A stretch of 64,000 nucleotides of DNA, taken from NCBI GenBank assembly GCA_001051155.2, contig JYIP02000003.1, positions 744,001 through 808,000 of the forward strand, given 5' to 3'. The notes below the pieces were generated by a model. It did not search any database, had not been told where the DNA came from, and saw only the letters and a list, made by a program, of their open reading frames with translations. Source of the stretch: Chrysoporthe austroafricana (taxonomy: Eukaryota > Ascomycota > Sordariomycetes > Diaporthales > Cryphonectriaceae). A program made the translations under genes and the position numbers. The first letter of the stretch is position 1. Every line of letters begins with the position of its first letter. This document shows positions 47,380 through 59,218 of this stretch, one piece after another.

Positions 47380-50300
47380 TCACTGTGCCACCGTCTGGTG
47401 CATCACGTTTGCCCTGTAGCTCGCAGACCGCTCGAGCAGCTCCTCGTGCGTCCCGGCGTCGACGCACTGCCCCGCCTCGATCAGGAAGATGCGGTCCGCC
47501 TTGCAGATGGTGTGCAGGCGGTGGGCGATCGCGATGACGGTGATGCCCCGGGCGGCCTTCTCCAGGCCGTCCTGCAGCAGCTTCTCCGACTCGGCGTCCA
47601 GCGCGCTCGTCGGCTCGTCCAGGATCAGGAGCTGCGGCTTGCGCACGAGCGCCCGCGCGATGGACAGCCGCTGCTTCTGCCCGCCCGAGAACTGGTTGCC
47701 GTTGGGCCCACAGAGCGTGTCGTAGCCCTCGGGCAGCGCCGCGATCACGTCGTGGATGTTGGCCAGCCTGCAGGCCTCCTCGATCTCCGCCTGCGTGGCC
47801 TCCTGGCCTGGCCGGGCCCCGAGGCCGATGTTGAACCTGATGCTGCCCTCGAAAAGGACGCTCTCCTGTGGGACGAGCGCGACGTTGTCGCGGAAGGACA
47901 TGTCTCTGACCTTGGTCACGTCGAGACCGTTGACCAAGATGGAGCCGGACGCAGGCGTGTACAGCCGCTCGACCAGTGAGATGACTGTCGACTTACCGGC
48001 GCCGCTGGGGCCGGCGAGGGCGCAGAACTGCCCGGGGCGGATGTCGAGGCTCAGCCCGCTCAGCACCTTCACGTCAGGGCGGGCAGGGTAGGAGAAGTGC
48101 ACATCGCGGAACTGTACGCTCGCGGCCCCGACAGACACGGGAGAGGGCTTGGGCTCGTGGGCGGCCTCGACGTCCTTCTCTCCGACGGACACCGCGGGCG
48201 AGGAAGGGCCGTCGAGGCGTCCTTGCATCTTGTCCGAGCCGATCTCGATGAGGCCCAGGATTCTTGCCGACGCCGCGCGGGCGCTTGACAGCTCCGGCGC
48301 GAGCGCGAACATCTGGCTGAAGAGCAGTGCGCTGACCAGCAGGGAGAACACCACGATGAGGAACTGTGTCTGCGTATAGTTGCCGGCGATGATCTGCTTT
48401 GAGCCCCACCAGTATGCCAGCGCGTTGACGCAGTTGCCGAGGAAGTAGGTGATGGCCTGGCAGAGGCTAGCCTGCAGGGTGACTTTGAGCGTCTCCTGGC
48501 GAGGGCCCTTCAGGGACCGTCGGTAATCACTTAGTATCTCCTGTTCCAGAGAGAGGGAAGCGACTGTCTTGATGGACGTGATTGCCTCTGTGCCAATGTC
48601 GACCGACTTGGTGTAGGCGGTCTCGTGCTTCTCCTCAAATTTTCCGAGGACCCGCAGCTCCATCATGCCTGCTCCCAAGAGGAGTGGTATCAAGGAGAGG
48701 CAGACCAGAGCAATCTTCCAGGCAATGATATGAGTCAGGATGATGGCAGCCACAAGATTCACGGTGATCGAGATCATTGTTCCAATGACGGAGCCGCTCA
48801 GACCCGCCAGCGCGTTGCCATCTCTGGTGATGTAGGAGAGAAGCATGGCGGGGGTCCGACCCTTCGACTGGTGCCATTGGAGGTCCTGTTCGAAGAGGGA
48901 CCGGAAAGATAACACCCGCACCGAGTAGACGATGTGCTCAGAGATCCACCCAAAGCCAGACCAGCTCATCACGTTCGCGAAGAACTCGATGATCGCCAGC
49001 ACGAAGAACATCAGACCGAAGAAATCACCTGCGTCTCGGATACTGCTCGCGCTCTTGCAGACATTCAGGCTTCCGACGGTGTTGCCGAAGATGACAGCCT
49101 CCCCAGAGAAGGCTCCGCCGACCACGATGGAGCCTAGGAGTGCGACGAAGATGACAAGGGCGTGAGGCCTCAGGGCTGGTGCGTACCCCTTCATCAGAGC
49201 CCACAGAGACTTGTTAGGAGTCTCAGGCTCTTCCTCCTCCTCTGATGCTTCGGCAGAATCTGCGGGAGACTTCTCCTCTGTGCTCTTGTCGTCTTCCGAT
49301 GAAGTATCCTTCTCCTCGACGAGAGTTTCCGTCAGGGAGACTTGGCCAGACTTGTCGCCAGAATCCTTCTGGGCCGCCGGCTCAATGTCCTGAGGCGCAT
49401 GTCCGAGAGACTGCATCTTGACCAGTTCGGCGTATGATCCATTCTTGACCATCAGTTCCGCATGTTTTCCCTGCTCCACGACCTGTCCTTTGTGCATGAC
49501 GATAATGTTGTCCGCACTAGTAATGGTCGAGAGACGATGTGCGATTGTGAGAACTGTCCTGCCAGTGGCGATGTTGCCGATAGCCTTGGTAATGCGCTGT
49601 TCGCTCCGGGAATCCAGGGCTGCGGTGGCTTCGTCCATGATGAGAACGGCAGGGTCTTTGACAAGGGCTCGTGCCACCGCAACTCGCTGCTTCTGTCCGC
49701 CACTGACAAGCCGTCCCATGGAGCCAACAAGTGTGGCATAGCCATATTGTAAACCAGCAATGAAGGTGTCAGCGTCTGCGAGCGCTGCGGCGTTTTGTAC
49801 CAGATGGACGATCTCAACGATTTCCGAGCCCCGTTTCTCTGCTGCTGTCATCAGATCTTGTCCCTCTCGGACTTCACTCGCCAGTTCGGAGAGACCGGAC
49901 CCGAGGAGCGTTTCCTTGAGATGGGCATGTTTGGGGTTGCTGGAGTTGACCAGGCCATGTGCAATATTCTCCAGAATAGATCGGTCCAGCAGGGATGGTT
50001 CTTGCTGCACCAGACTGACGAAGCTTCGCAGGTCGCGAGTGTTCAGATCATGAAGGTCATGCCCATCAAAGAATATCTTTCCTTCTACAGGATCATACAA
50101 CCTCATGACCAGACTAGCAATCGTCGACTTGCCGCTGCCAGACAGACCAATGATGGCTGTGTGCTTCTTGGGCGGGATGCTGATGCTGACATGGTCCAGG
50201 ACGGTGATTTCTGGTCTGGAGGGATAGATGAAGGAGATGTCCTTGAGCTCAAAACCGCCTTGTGCGTTCTCGAGACGGGTTCCTGAATCCGCTGTCCCGT

Positions 50301-51392
50301 CGATCAGCGGTTCGCGGTCGATCTCCTCGCGCAGCTTCTCATACGAGGCGACAGCGGCCGTGAAGAGGTGAACGAACGGCGCAACTTGGCTGAAGAGCAA
50401 TGTAGCTGTATTTGGGTCAGAGCAAGCCTCGTAGGGAGAAACGGTTCGCCCTTACCTTCTACCAGGATGAAGATCACCGTGAAGGTAGCACCCACGGTGC
50501 TCCCACTGCCACCGCTTACTGTATCTGCCACACGCTTGCTGCCCTGCCAGAAAGCCAGGCCGTTGGCCGAGTAGGCGACAAAGTAGAGAACACCGGATTG
50601 TATGCCGACCGCAGTCGCCTTCTTCAGGCCCTCCCGCTCGGATGACTTCAGAGCCTCGGAGAACTTGTGCTCCAGCTTCTTGTTGGCGCCAAAGGCCTGC
50701 ACAACGACAATGTTGGACAGAGCCTCTGAGGCGATGGCTGAGGCTGACGCGGCGTAGTCCGACACCAGCCCGGAGTATTTCTCAATGTAGTGGCTTCCCA
50801 CGAAAGACATCAGGAAGTAGGCCGGGATCAAGGAGAGAAGCATGGCCGCTAGCTCCCAGTCCTTGATGAAAGCCACGATGTACGCGGTCACGAAGAAGGA
50901 CACGCTTGCCAGGCATATTCCCACCTTCTCGGCAGTCCCGGACCGGATGGTCGATATGTCGCTGCTGAGCCGAGAGGCAACCTCCCCGGTGGGCAACTGG
51001 TCGAAATGTGAGGGCTCCTGTCGCAGCAGGTTCTGCAGGTAGCGTTCCCTCAGCCTCTGGGAAAGGCGGGCGCCGTACAGGCTCCAGCACAGCAGGTGGC
51101 CATAGATCAAGACGAACTGGGCGATGGCCAGGTAGAAGATGAGCAGAATCTCGCTGTCGATACTGCTCTGGTAGCTGGTGTCCGACCTCGAGCCCGAGCC
51201 GTCGTCTTCGTTACAGGTGACCTCGTTAAAATCGTCGAGAAGCTGACCGAAGACGATTCCTATGATTGGGAACGGGATACCGGATGCTATGGCGCAGACG
51301 ATGCCTGTGAGGAGTATGCAGAGGTCGTACTTCGAGGGACTGCCTGCCAGGAGCAGGCGCGGGAAGCCCGCGAGTCCCCGAAGGAGGCCCAT
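47380..51392 (-). CDS. sitT: Full-size ABC exporter of the siderophore cluster, SitT-like
   Basis: Two exons on the minus strand (51392-50456, 50405-47380) join in phase 1 to about 1320 residues. Layout is TMD1-NBD1-TMD2-NBD2 (ABCB/MDR type). NBD1 has Walker A GLSGSGKST (near residue 400), signature SGGQKQRV and Walker B VLIMDEATAALD. NBD2 has GPSGAGKST (near 1116), SGGQKQRL and LLILDEPTSALD. Both ATPase sites look complete. A Ser/Glu-rich linker joins the halves. The first ATG that leaves the first membrane domain complete is at 51392; an in-frame ATG 114 bases upstream adds only a basic, low-quality extension. The orthologous position in Aspergillus is sitT, whose role in siderophore or breakdown-product transport is still not settled. 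Only 123 bases separate its stop from that of sidJ, tail to tail. Confidence 0.9.
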
Positions 51393-52375
51393 CGCGAGAC
51401 GACAATCACAATGTGGTCCGTGGTCAGCCTGGGCCTGTCGTCTCTGTGGTGGCCTCAAGATCTCCCAAGGCTGGCGTGGCACAAGGTGACGAGAGCTGAT
51501 TAGCACTCGAGCGATACACTAGATCTCTAAGACCGAATCTAGGAGAAGTATTGACAGGGCGAGGAGTGCAGGCTGGCTCGCTACTTGACGACTAAGGCTC
51601 CAGCCTGCCAATGCTGGCGAGGTGGACCCATCGTTCCCATACCGTCTCTCCGGCGCCCTTTCTTTCCATGGAGCCCCAGTTCTGGATCAGCAGTCATTGT
51701 CTAGGGTTCCAGAAGACGCGCCGCCCAGTACGTACATAGCAGTACACAGTAGAAAACGAAGGGGATGTTCACTCAGGGGCAAATATGGCAGCCGAGATCG
51801 GCACACAAGAATGGTAACGTTAATGGCATTGGCATGTGAGAAGGTATCGTATGGGGGGTGGGGGCGCAAAGACCATATGCAATTATGCGAGCGGTGTGAA
51901 TGGAACACAACGTAGCAGCACAACGTCTAGTCTAGTCTCTCTACCATGGTTCGAAGTTTTCAGGATTAGCAAATGCCAAGTCACAAGCCAAGCTGCGGGC
52001 GCCCAGGCCACCCAACACAATGACATCTGCCACTATCAATCGGATCAGATAAGATTAGATGGCAGCGGAGTTGCCACTTTGGTACCTCGGAGCCGAGGCG
52101 AAGGTGCGGCGATGACTAAAGCGACCCACCGCCGCGGCACTACTACCCAATATGTATGCCCAATATGTATGTATATAACAGGGTGCGGCGGAGTGCTCCA
52201 TCCGAGCTACTCTGTATGCTACATAGTGTTGTATGTACCCAGTGACTAGCAGGCGAGTCTGGAAGCTGCATGGAAAAACTCAGAGTCGGCCTTCGAGGGT
52301 GTAGCGAGATACACAGTGTGCCGGTGCTGCGTCCTCCTCCACCCAGGCCTCCTCTCCCTCCCACACAGCACACGG
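51393..52375. other. Intergenic region, sitT upstream / sidH downstream
   Basis: About 1 kb with the sitT promoter and the sidH 3' end. It carries the GATA element at 52044-52052. No gene is supported. Confidence 0.55.
52044..52052 (+). promoter_or_regulatory. ATCAGATAA, SreA-type GATA element (sitT)
   Basis: Exact ATCWGATAA match in the sequence GGATCAGATAAGATTAGAT, 652 bases upstream of the sitT start codon. The following AGATTAGAT is a second, weaker GATA-like word. Confidence 0.65.
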
Positions 52376-53265
52376 TCATAGCTTCGATTTAACCCACTTC
52401 GGCGGTCGCTTTTCCGTAAACGCCTGGATGCCCTCGGCGAAGTTGGGGCCTCGGACCAGGCGAGGGTACCACTGGTCTGCCAGGGTGGCCACGGCCTCCT
52501 CGACGTTGCCCGTCTCCCAGCCCATGCGGATGCCCAGGCGGCCGACGATCACGGCGTCTGGGCTGTTCTTGCAGATGTCCTGGGCCAGCGCGAGGGCGGC
52601 ACCGACGGCATCGACCTCGTCCTCCGGCCCCACCACTCGAGAGACGAGGCCCCATTCATGCAGCGTCTTAGCGTCCACGGTCCTGCCGGTCAGGGCCAGC
52701 TCCATCGTGCGCTGCAACCCAATGGTGCGGGTCAGGCGCGGCAGACACCCCGCCACGGGCACGATGCCTCTCTTCACCTCGGGGAGGGAGAAAACCGCCG
52801 TCGAGGACGCCACCACGAAGTCGCAGTTGGCCACCATCTCGAAGCCCCCGCCCATGCAGATGCCGTTCACCGCTGCGATGATCGGCTTCTTTCCCTCCCG
52901 ACGAGGCAGCCCAGCAAGGCCCGGCGCGCTCATGTCGTTCACCACGCCGTTCTTGTTCATCTCGTTCCACTCTGGTAAGCCCCTGTCAGTCTTTGTCCGA
53001 GCGTCCACAGTGGCATCCCGGCCTGGACACACGCACCTTGCAGGTCAGCCCCCGTGCAGAAGGCCCTTCCGGTGCCTGTGATGATACCCACCAGGAGGCT
53101 GTCATCTTGGTCAAACGCCTCCCAGACCTCCGCGATCTCCCGGCTGGTGGCTTTGTCGACACAGTTGAGCTTCTGTTGCCTGTCCAGTGTGACTTGGACC
53201 ACCTGCTCTTGTGGGAAAGTGACTTTGAAGTGCCGAAACTCTAGCGGCCTCGAGCGTAGAGACAT
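52376..53265 (-). CDS. sidH: Enoyl-CoA hydratase/isomerase, SidH-like (mevalonyl-CoA hydratase)
   Basis: Two exons on the minus strand (53265-53037, 52971-52376) join in phase 1 to about 274 residues, normal for the crotonase family. The oxyanion-hole segments are TGTGRAFCTGADLQ and NGICMGGGFEM; the Glu in GGGFE and the Glu in FSLPEVKRG sit at the positions of the two catalytic acids. The C-terminus is SKL, a peroxisomal PTS1. SidH dehydrates mevalonyl-CoA to anhydromevalonyl-CoA, the acyl donor for fusarinine, and is peroxisomal in Aspergillus. It is divergent from sidF, which uses its product. A general beta-oxidation hydratase would look similar; the context makes SidH more likely. Confidence 0.9.
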
Positions 53266-53822
53266 GGCGGGCTGATGTCTGCGAGGGCCACGGTTGAAGA
53301 TGCGGGCCGGATGCTGGATTTGGCGATCGGTAAGTTCCCAGAAATTGACTTTCACGTCGTCGAGAGCCCGCGTACGCCCTTTCTCTGGCACTATCCCGGA
53401 CGTTGTATATGTACCGATCACGCACCGGACCACTTTGTCGGCGGTGGCAGGCCACTCAAGCCACCGCCTGCGCGCTCGCTCTTGGCCACTTGCCTCTCCC
53501 GCCCAAGCTCGGGTCGTGTCATGTCACGACGGGGCCTACCCTGGATCATACGAATAGGGGCAATCCTTACGGCTATGTGTGGGTCTCTGCACGAGGGTCA
53601 GCATTGCACAGTCTGTACTTGCTCTTGTGGGCGCACCATCCTGATCCCGGGAACCCCAGACCGGAGCGAATGTTGACTGATGTAATTCTTGCCGGTCATG
53701 CACCCTGTATCCTCTCTCTCACGAGTACCTGCGCGGTCTGTACGCGTTCTCTCGTCTGATCACCACAAGCCTTTCGCGCCGCAGATCCCCGACCAGAGCC
53801 TCGATCGACGTACTACATCAAG
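53266..53822. promoter_or_regulatory. Divergent sidH/sidF intergenic region
   Basis: Shared upstream region of 557 bases. Unlike the other cluster promoters, I find no ATCWGATAA or plain GATAA/TTATC word in it. Confidence 0.5.
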
Positions 53823-55222
53823 ATGGGGCCCAACACGGCATCGAAAGGCACATATCCCCTGGTCAAACTCCCTCACCCGTTTCTGACGACATACCGGGTA
53901 CGAGAGGTCGGAGACTCGACACACAAGCTCGTCTTAACCTTGGAAGAGCAACCAGCAAGTGGACGGCCCCTACCACGACCACTGCATTCAGATGCGCTCT
54001 CATTCCTCGACCTGAATTACCCAAACGAGAACGAATGCCCACCTATCGCAGAGAATAATCCCTGGGCGAGAGCACGTCGGGCGCCATCGACTGCCTTTGA
54101 ATGGACAGGAGATAGCCCACCGTCTCTGGATCAGATCTGGAACGTCGTCCATGCCATCTACCTCGCCCGCCCGACCAACGAATACTTCAGACTTATTCTG
54201 GCTGGCGAGGGCAAGGACGTTGTCAGAAACGAGCTTCTTTGCACGGGTCTGGCGGTAGAGCACCCGAAGCCGCGGCTGCCCAAGGACCAGGCAAATCCAC
54301 AGTCCGGAGAGGGAGAGTTGCTGATACTACGGAGCTCATTCTGGCAGGGTGCGGCCTCTCCGACAGGCCCGCGTCCGATCTGGGTGGTGGGAGATGGTAT
54401 AGACCGTCACCTGCGGACCCCCCTGGCGCAGTATCCGATCATGCCTGAGAACTACACAATCACAAATAAGTTCCCCGACGAACCGGTTTACACGCGCCAT
54501 CCTGTCCGCCAGCCGAAGCCTCATCCGGGATCGATCGTGTACAGCCGCTGGATCCCGGAGACAGGCATGCACTTTTCTCTGGAGGCGGTCGACTGGCAGG
54601 ACCAAGAGCACCTGAAGCTCTTCAACACATGGCAAAACGACCCCCGCGTGGCGAAGGGCTGGAACGAGACCGGGACCCTGGACCAGCACCGGGAGTATCT
54701 TCGCAAACTGCACTTCGACCCTCATGTGCTCTGCCTCTTCGGGCGGTTCGACGATACCCGGTTTTCTTATTATGAGCTCTACTGGGCGAAGGTGCGCTGC
54801 CCACGCCGTGCCTACAATCCTGTACGCTGATGCTAACAAGTGGCTCGTAGGAGGATCACTACGGCGCTCACTACGACGCTGGCGACTACGACCGAGGCCG
54901 CCACTCGCTCGTGGGCGACGCCTCGTTCCGTGGCGCGATGCGCGTCAACGCCTGGTACTCCAGCTGCATCCACTACTGCTTCTTGGACGACCCGCGGACG
55001 GTGAACGTGGTGGGCGAGCCGAAGGCCGCGGGCGCCATCATCCTGTCCTACGAGAATTCCCAGGGTCTCACCATCGGCAAGTACGTCGACTTCGCCCACA
55101 AGCGGTCCGTCCATTCGGTGTGCAGCAGGGAGAAGTGGTTCCAGCTGTGTCCGCTGTTCTGGGACGGGCGCGAGAGGCCGCTGGAGTCTGCGGACCGCGC
55201 TGCTTGGAATGCGAAGCTCTGA
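53823..55222 (+). CDS. sidF: N5-hydroxyornithine acyltransferase, SidF-like
   Basis: Two exons (53823-54791 and 54851-55222) join in phase 0 to about 446 residues. The C-terminal half is a GNAT-fold siderophore acyltransferase of the IucB type; recognisable parts are [32 protein letters not shown] (across the intron) and the [19 protein letters not shown] segments. The N-terminal half is the SidF-specific extension. It ends in AKL, a PTS1 signal, in line with peroxisomal SidF in Aspergillus. It transfers the anhydromevalonyl group made by SidH (after SidI) to N5-hydroxyornithine, giving the monomer loaded by SidD. The intron has a perfect TGCTAAC branch site. Confidence 0.93.
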
Positions 55223-56206
55223 AGCCAAGGCTACATAGAGCGTAGGAGGTGAGAAAATCGTTGGACACTGTCAAATTCAGGGCTGGAGTAAAAAGAAAAT
55301 ACATCACTCGGAGAAAATTCATGACTCGACTCGCGCACCTCGTTCTGGGGTGAGATGGGAATTGTTTGATATACCGTCAGTGCCGCCTGGGGCGCAAAAT
55401 TTTCCATGGATTGGCCTATTAACACAGAAGGACCAGCGTGCTATCTTTCGAAGCTAGTCTATTGTTATAGCTCGCAATTATTGCCTACTAACTAGGTGCA
55501 GTATATAGCGGACTTCATGACCCACCTGGTACATCAGACCGGAGCACTCATGGCTCAAACTTCCCTGTATATAGTCATGCAGCTGTGGCATCATCGGGTC
55601 TCGCTGGCCAAAGAAATCACGAAAAATGTTACAGACTCTAAGTCCGGCCCTCTAAGCGCTGTCCTTCTGACCTTTTCGCGGCCAGAACATGAACATCTGA
55701 TCTCTGGTTTACATGGAGGGTTGCGCCACTACGCTTGGCAAATATGCGCCTCGAAGATACTTGCCACAGGCGGCAGGTGGTTTAACTCGCTGCCGCGACC
55801 TCTACGGGGAGATAAAGAAAAAGAAAAAAAAAAGAAAAAAAAAGCTCCATGTGCATTACGAGGAGGCTTTAGATTCTCGATACGCCGATGAGTGCGGAGG
55901 GGGCTAGCAGTGTGCGTGACCTGTGCCAGATGTGTGGCGAGAGCCCAAAACAAACCTCTCGGATCATATACCCTAGGGGCATTTCCGATCGTGATTCTCA
56001 TTTTTTGACGGTGCCTCGGCGGATGGAATTTGTCGCAGCAGGCCACTTAGTCGGCACTGTGACAATATGCAATTATGCAATATCCAGGGCCCTGGGACCA
56101 CCCACACTCCCAGCTTTTAGACGAGTCTGCAGGGCCCACTATTACAGTAGTCCTCGGCTACTTGGAAAGGATCTGATAGTTTTCGCTCCCGCTTGCGGCT
56201 GCGAAA

Positions 56207-56215
56207 TTATCTGAT
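56207..56215 (-). promoter_or_regulatory. ATCAGATAA on the minus strand (MFS gene)
   Basis: TTATCTGAT on the plus strand, the reverse complement of ATCAGATAA. It lies 1073 bases upstream of the MFS start codon, 36 bases after a near match ATCTGATAG. Confidence 0.55.
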
Positions 56216-56528
56216 CGCGCTACATCCAAGCCATATGCAGGGAATTTCTCGTCGCGTGCACCGTAGCAGCAGGCGGCGGTGGAGTCAGTGAGAATTTCGC
56301 CATCCTCCCTGCGGAAAACTCTGCGTTTCCGGACAGGGTCGGCCTTCTTTGGGACCAATCCGTTATGTGGTACGCTCTGTGATGGGATCAGATTACGAAG
56401 ACGTGTAGCTCTGGTAATGGATCCAGCGTCTCGTATGCCGACACACCGACCCCTCAGATTGGTCCGGCCCGACCATAGGTCATGATACTGTGTAGTCTTC
56501 GGAGAGGGTGTGGACCCACACGCACCGG

Positions 56529-56537
56529 ATCTGATAA
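56529..56537 (+). promoter_or_regulatory. ATCTGATAA, SreA-type GATA element (MFS gene)
   Basis: Exact ATCWGATAA match in CGGATCTGATAAGATTACC, 751 bases upstream of the MFS start. The trailing AAGATTA is the same as at 52051 and 45437, so the sites share more than the core motif. Confidence 0.65.
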
Positions 56538-57287
56538 GATTACCTTCCAGACACGGGAGAGCAGACATCAGACACTTATTGAATAGATACTGGGTGGATC
56601 ATCTGGAGTACATTCGTGAGCCCGTTGACTTTGGGAAACGAGTTGATCCGTTCCTCCACAAGTGTAGTGCCACGAGGAACACAAACACACTCGATGGAAT
56701 TCGTGTTATGTACACCGTTGAATAAATAAAGTTCAACCGTTACACTAGGTTCATCTTTACGAATAAAGGAAACTCGGCTTGGCAGATTCTTCAACAGGTA
56801 GCACCAAGACAAGATATTCAAACCGGCCTGAACTGCTGCAAGCATGTATCTCAGCAGATATAGGCGAGGGCAACGTATGTGACTCCATACACGGACGCAA
56901 TAGTTCCCCTCCGTGGTCTGGATTCGCCAACAAGAAAGGGCAACGTCAGTCGTAACGTTCGGATCCGACGTCGGAGAAATCCAATCAACGACTGTTATGT
57001 AGGGGTACAACGGTCGTCCACTAGACCAGTATCCATATATACAAATACCCCCGAAGTGGTCTTAATAGCGCACGGCTCGTTTTAGCCTGACCTGCCGGAG
57101 TCGAAATCATTTCACTCACAGTGCCCGGATCTCGCCTGGCGCGTTTTGTTTCCCAAATTTTCATCAAACGGTATATCAGATTCGTCCCTCATCGTCAAGG
57201 ACGGTCTGAGTATCACCGTCCTGCAACACATCGAGCTGACTTTTTATTGCCAGTTGCCTATCGACAGCGCAGGCACTATTTGTCACC

Positions 57288-59218
57288 ATGGATCCAGAGA
57301 CGGTCGAAAAGACGGCCCATGCCACCGATGATGCTATCCCGAGCGACGAGAGTGTTGGCCAACAGCGTGAGGTTATCAACGAAGAAGATCAACGCGGTGT
57401 TCAGGATGTTGAGGCCGTGACATTGAGCTGGACGAGGCTCTCACTCATCCTGGTGTTCATCAAGTACGTTACACCTTGTCCCAATTCTGACATAGTTCGA
57501 CCTAGAGGATCTGCATGTTAACATGAGCTTTCGAAACCTAGCATCTGGCTTCTCTACTTTGTCAATGCGATGCAGTCCTCGATCCTGTACAACCTGATTC
57601 CCTACGCTACGAGCGCTTGGGAAACCCATTCGCTTCTCAACGTCATTTACGTGGTCGCGGATGCCATGTCGGCTGCGGTCTACGTTCCTTTGTCCAAGAT
57701 TCTTGACGTCTGGGGCCGTGCTGAGGGTTTCGCTATCATGACCGTTTTCGCTACTCTGGGCCTCATCTTGATGGCAGCTAGCGAGAATCTAGCTACATTT
57801 TGTGCAGCATATGTAAGATGCCACTCACACAACAGATCTGCCAAGTATAACTGCATCGAAGTTCTAACCCATGATAGGTCTTTTACACCATCGGCTTCGG
57901 TGGTATGACTTTCTGCGTGGATGTGGTCACAGCTGATGCATCCAGGCTGAAGAATCGAGGCTTGGCCTACGCCTTCACATCCTCTCCTTACATCATTACG
58001 GCCTTCGCTGGCTCGTCGGCATCGGAAGGGTTCTACTACAACATAAGCTGGCGCTGGGGTTTCGGTTGTTTTGCCATCATCTTCCCAATCGTGGCAGTCC
58101 CGTTGTTCGTCATTTTGAAGGCCAACATTAAAAAGGCGAAGAAGCTGGGCAACTATGTCCCGCACAACAGCGGCCGAACAGCGATGCAAAGCGTCTGGCA
58201 CTACACAGTGGATTTCGATAGTGAGTGTTCCCACCCGCCTAGCTCTCTGGACTGCGGCAAATTCTAACAAATGAATCTTTTCTCAGTTTTCGGAGTCGTC
58301 CTGTTCTCTGTTGGCCTTGTTCTTTTCCTCCTCCCGTTCGACATCGCCGATTCCGCTCCAAACGGATGGGCTTCAGGCTATATCATCGCCATGTTGGTCG
58401 TCGGCTTCGTCCTTCTGTTGTCGTTCGCCGCGTACGAGAAGTGGGTGGCCCCCGTTCCACTCCTCAGCTATCGCTTCCTCACAGATCGGACCGTCCTGGG
58501 TGCATGTCTTGTCGACGCTACGTACCAGATCGCCTATTACTGCTGGGACAACTACTTCACGTCGTACCTGCAGGTGGTCAATGATGTGAGCATTGCTGAA
58601 GCCGGCTACATCTCCAATACGTTCAACGTGGTATCCGGTGTGCTGCTATTTGGCGTGGGATGGCTGATGCGCCGCACCGGCCGCTTCAAGTGGCTCCTGT
58701 ACATCTCCGTGCCGCTGTACATTTTCGCGCAAGGCTTGATGATCTACTTCCGTCGCCCCGACCAGTCTGTCGGTTACCAGATCATGTGCCAAGTCTTCAT
58801 CGCCATCGGCGGGTCTATCTTCATCATCGTCCAGCAGGTCGCCGTCCTGGCCGCCGTTGACCATCAGCACGTCTCCGCGGTCCTCGCATTGCTGTACGTC
58901 GTCGGCACCGTCGGTGACGCTCTCGGCGCCACCATCTCTGGTGCGATCTGGACCAACACTTTCCCCAACGCCCTTGAATGGTATCTTCCCGAGGAGGCCA
59001 TGGCAAACTTCACCATGATCTACGAGGATCTGGACACGCAGCTGAGCTACCCAGTCGGAAGCGCCACTAGATTGGCTATTCAGCACGCGTACGGCTATGC
59101 ACAGAGCAGAATGCTTGCAGCTGGAACCGGAATCATGGGCTTGTGCATTATTTGGGTATTCTTGATCAGGAACCTCGACCTAAACAAGATCGCCCAGGTC
59201 AAGGGTATGGTCTTCTAA
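57288..59218 (+). CDS. mirD: MFS siderophore-iron transporter, MirB/MirD-like
   Basis: Four exons (57288-57463, 57542-57812, 57878-58220, 58287-59218) join in phase to about 573 residues, normal for the family. A hydrophilic, acidic N-terminus of about 50 residues precedes about 14 transmembrane helices. Family marks are the AMQSSILYNLIPYATSAW helix 1-2 region, GGMTFCVDVVTADASRLKNR, NISWRWGFGCFAI and the AISGAIW-type segment (GATISGAIWTNTFPNALEWYLP). Members import intact ferric siderophores across the plasma membrane (MirB for TAFC, Sit1). The position at the end of a sidD cluster equals mirD in Aspergillus fumigatus, so I use that name; the exact siderophore carried is not readable from the sequence. 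Confidence 0.9.

Larger units (their letters stand above)
55223..57287. other. Intergenic region upstream of the MFS transporter gene
   Basis: About 2 kb, more AT-rich than the coding DNA, with an A-rich tract at 55817-55842. No gene is supported. Two SreA-type GATA elements lie at 56207-56215 and 56529-56537, with a near match ATCTGATAG at about 56171. Confidence 0.55.
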
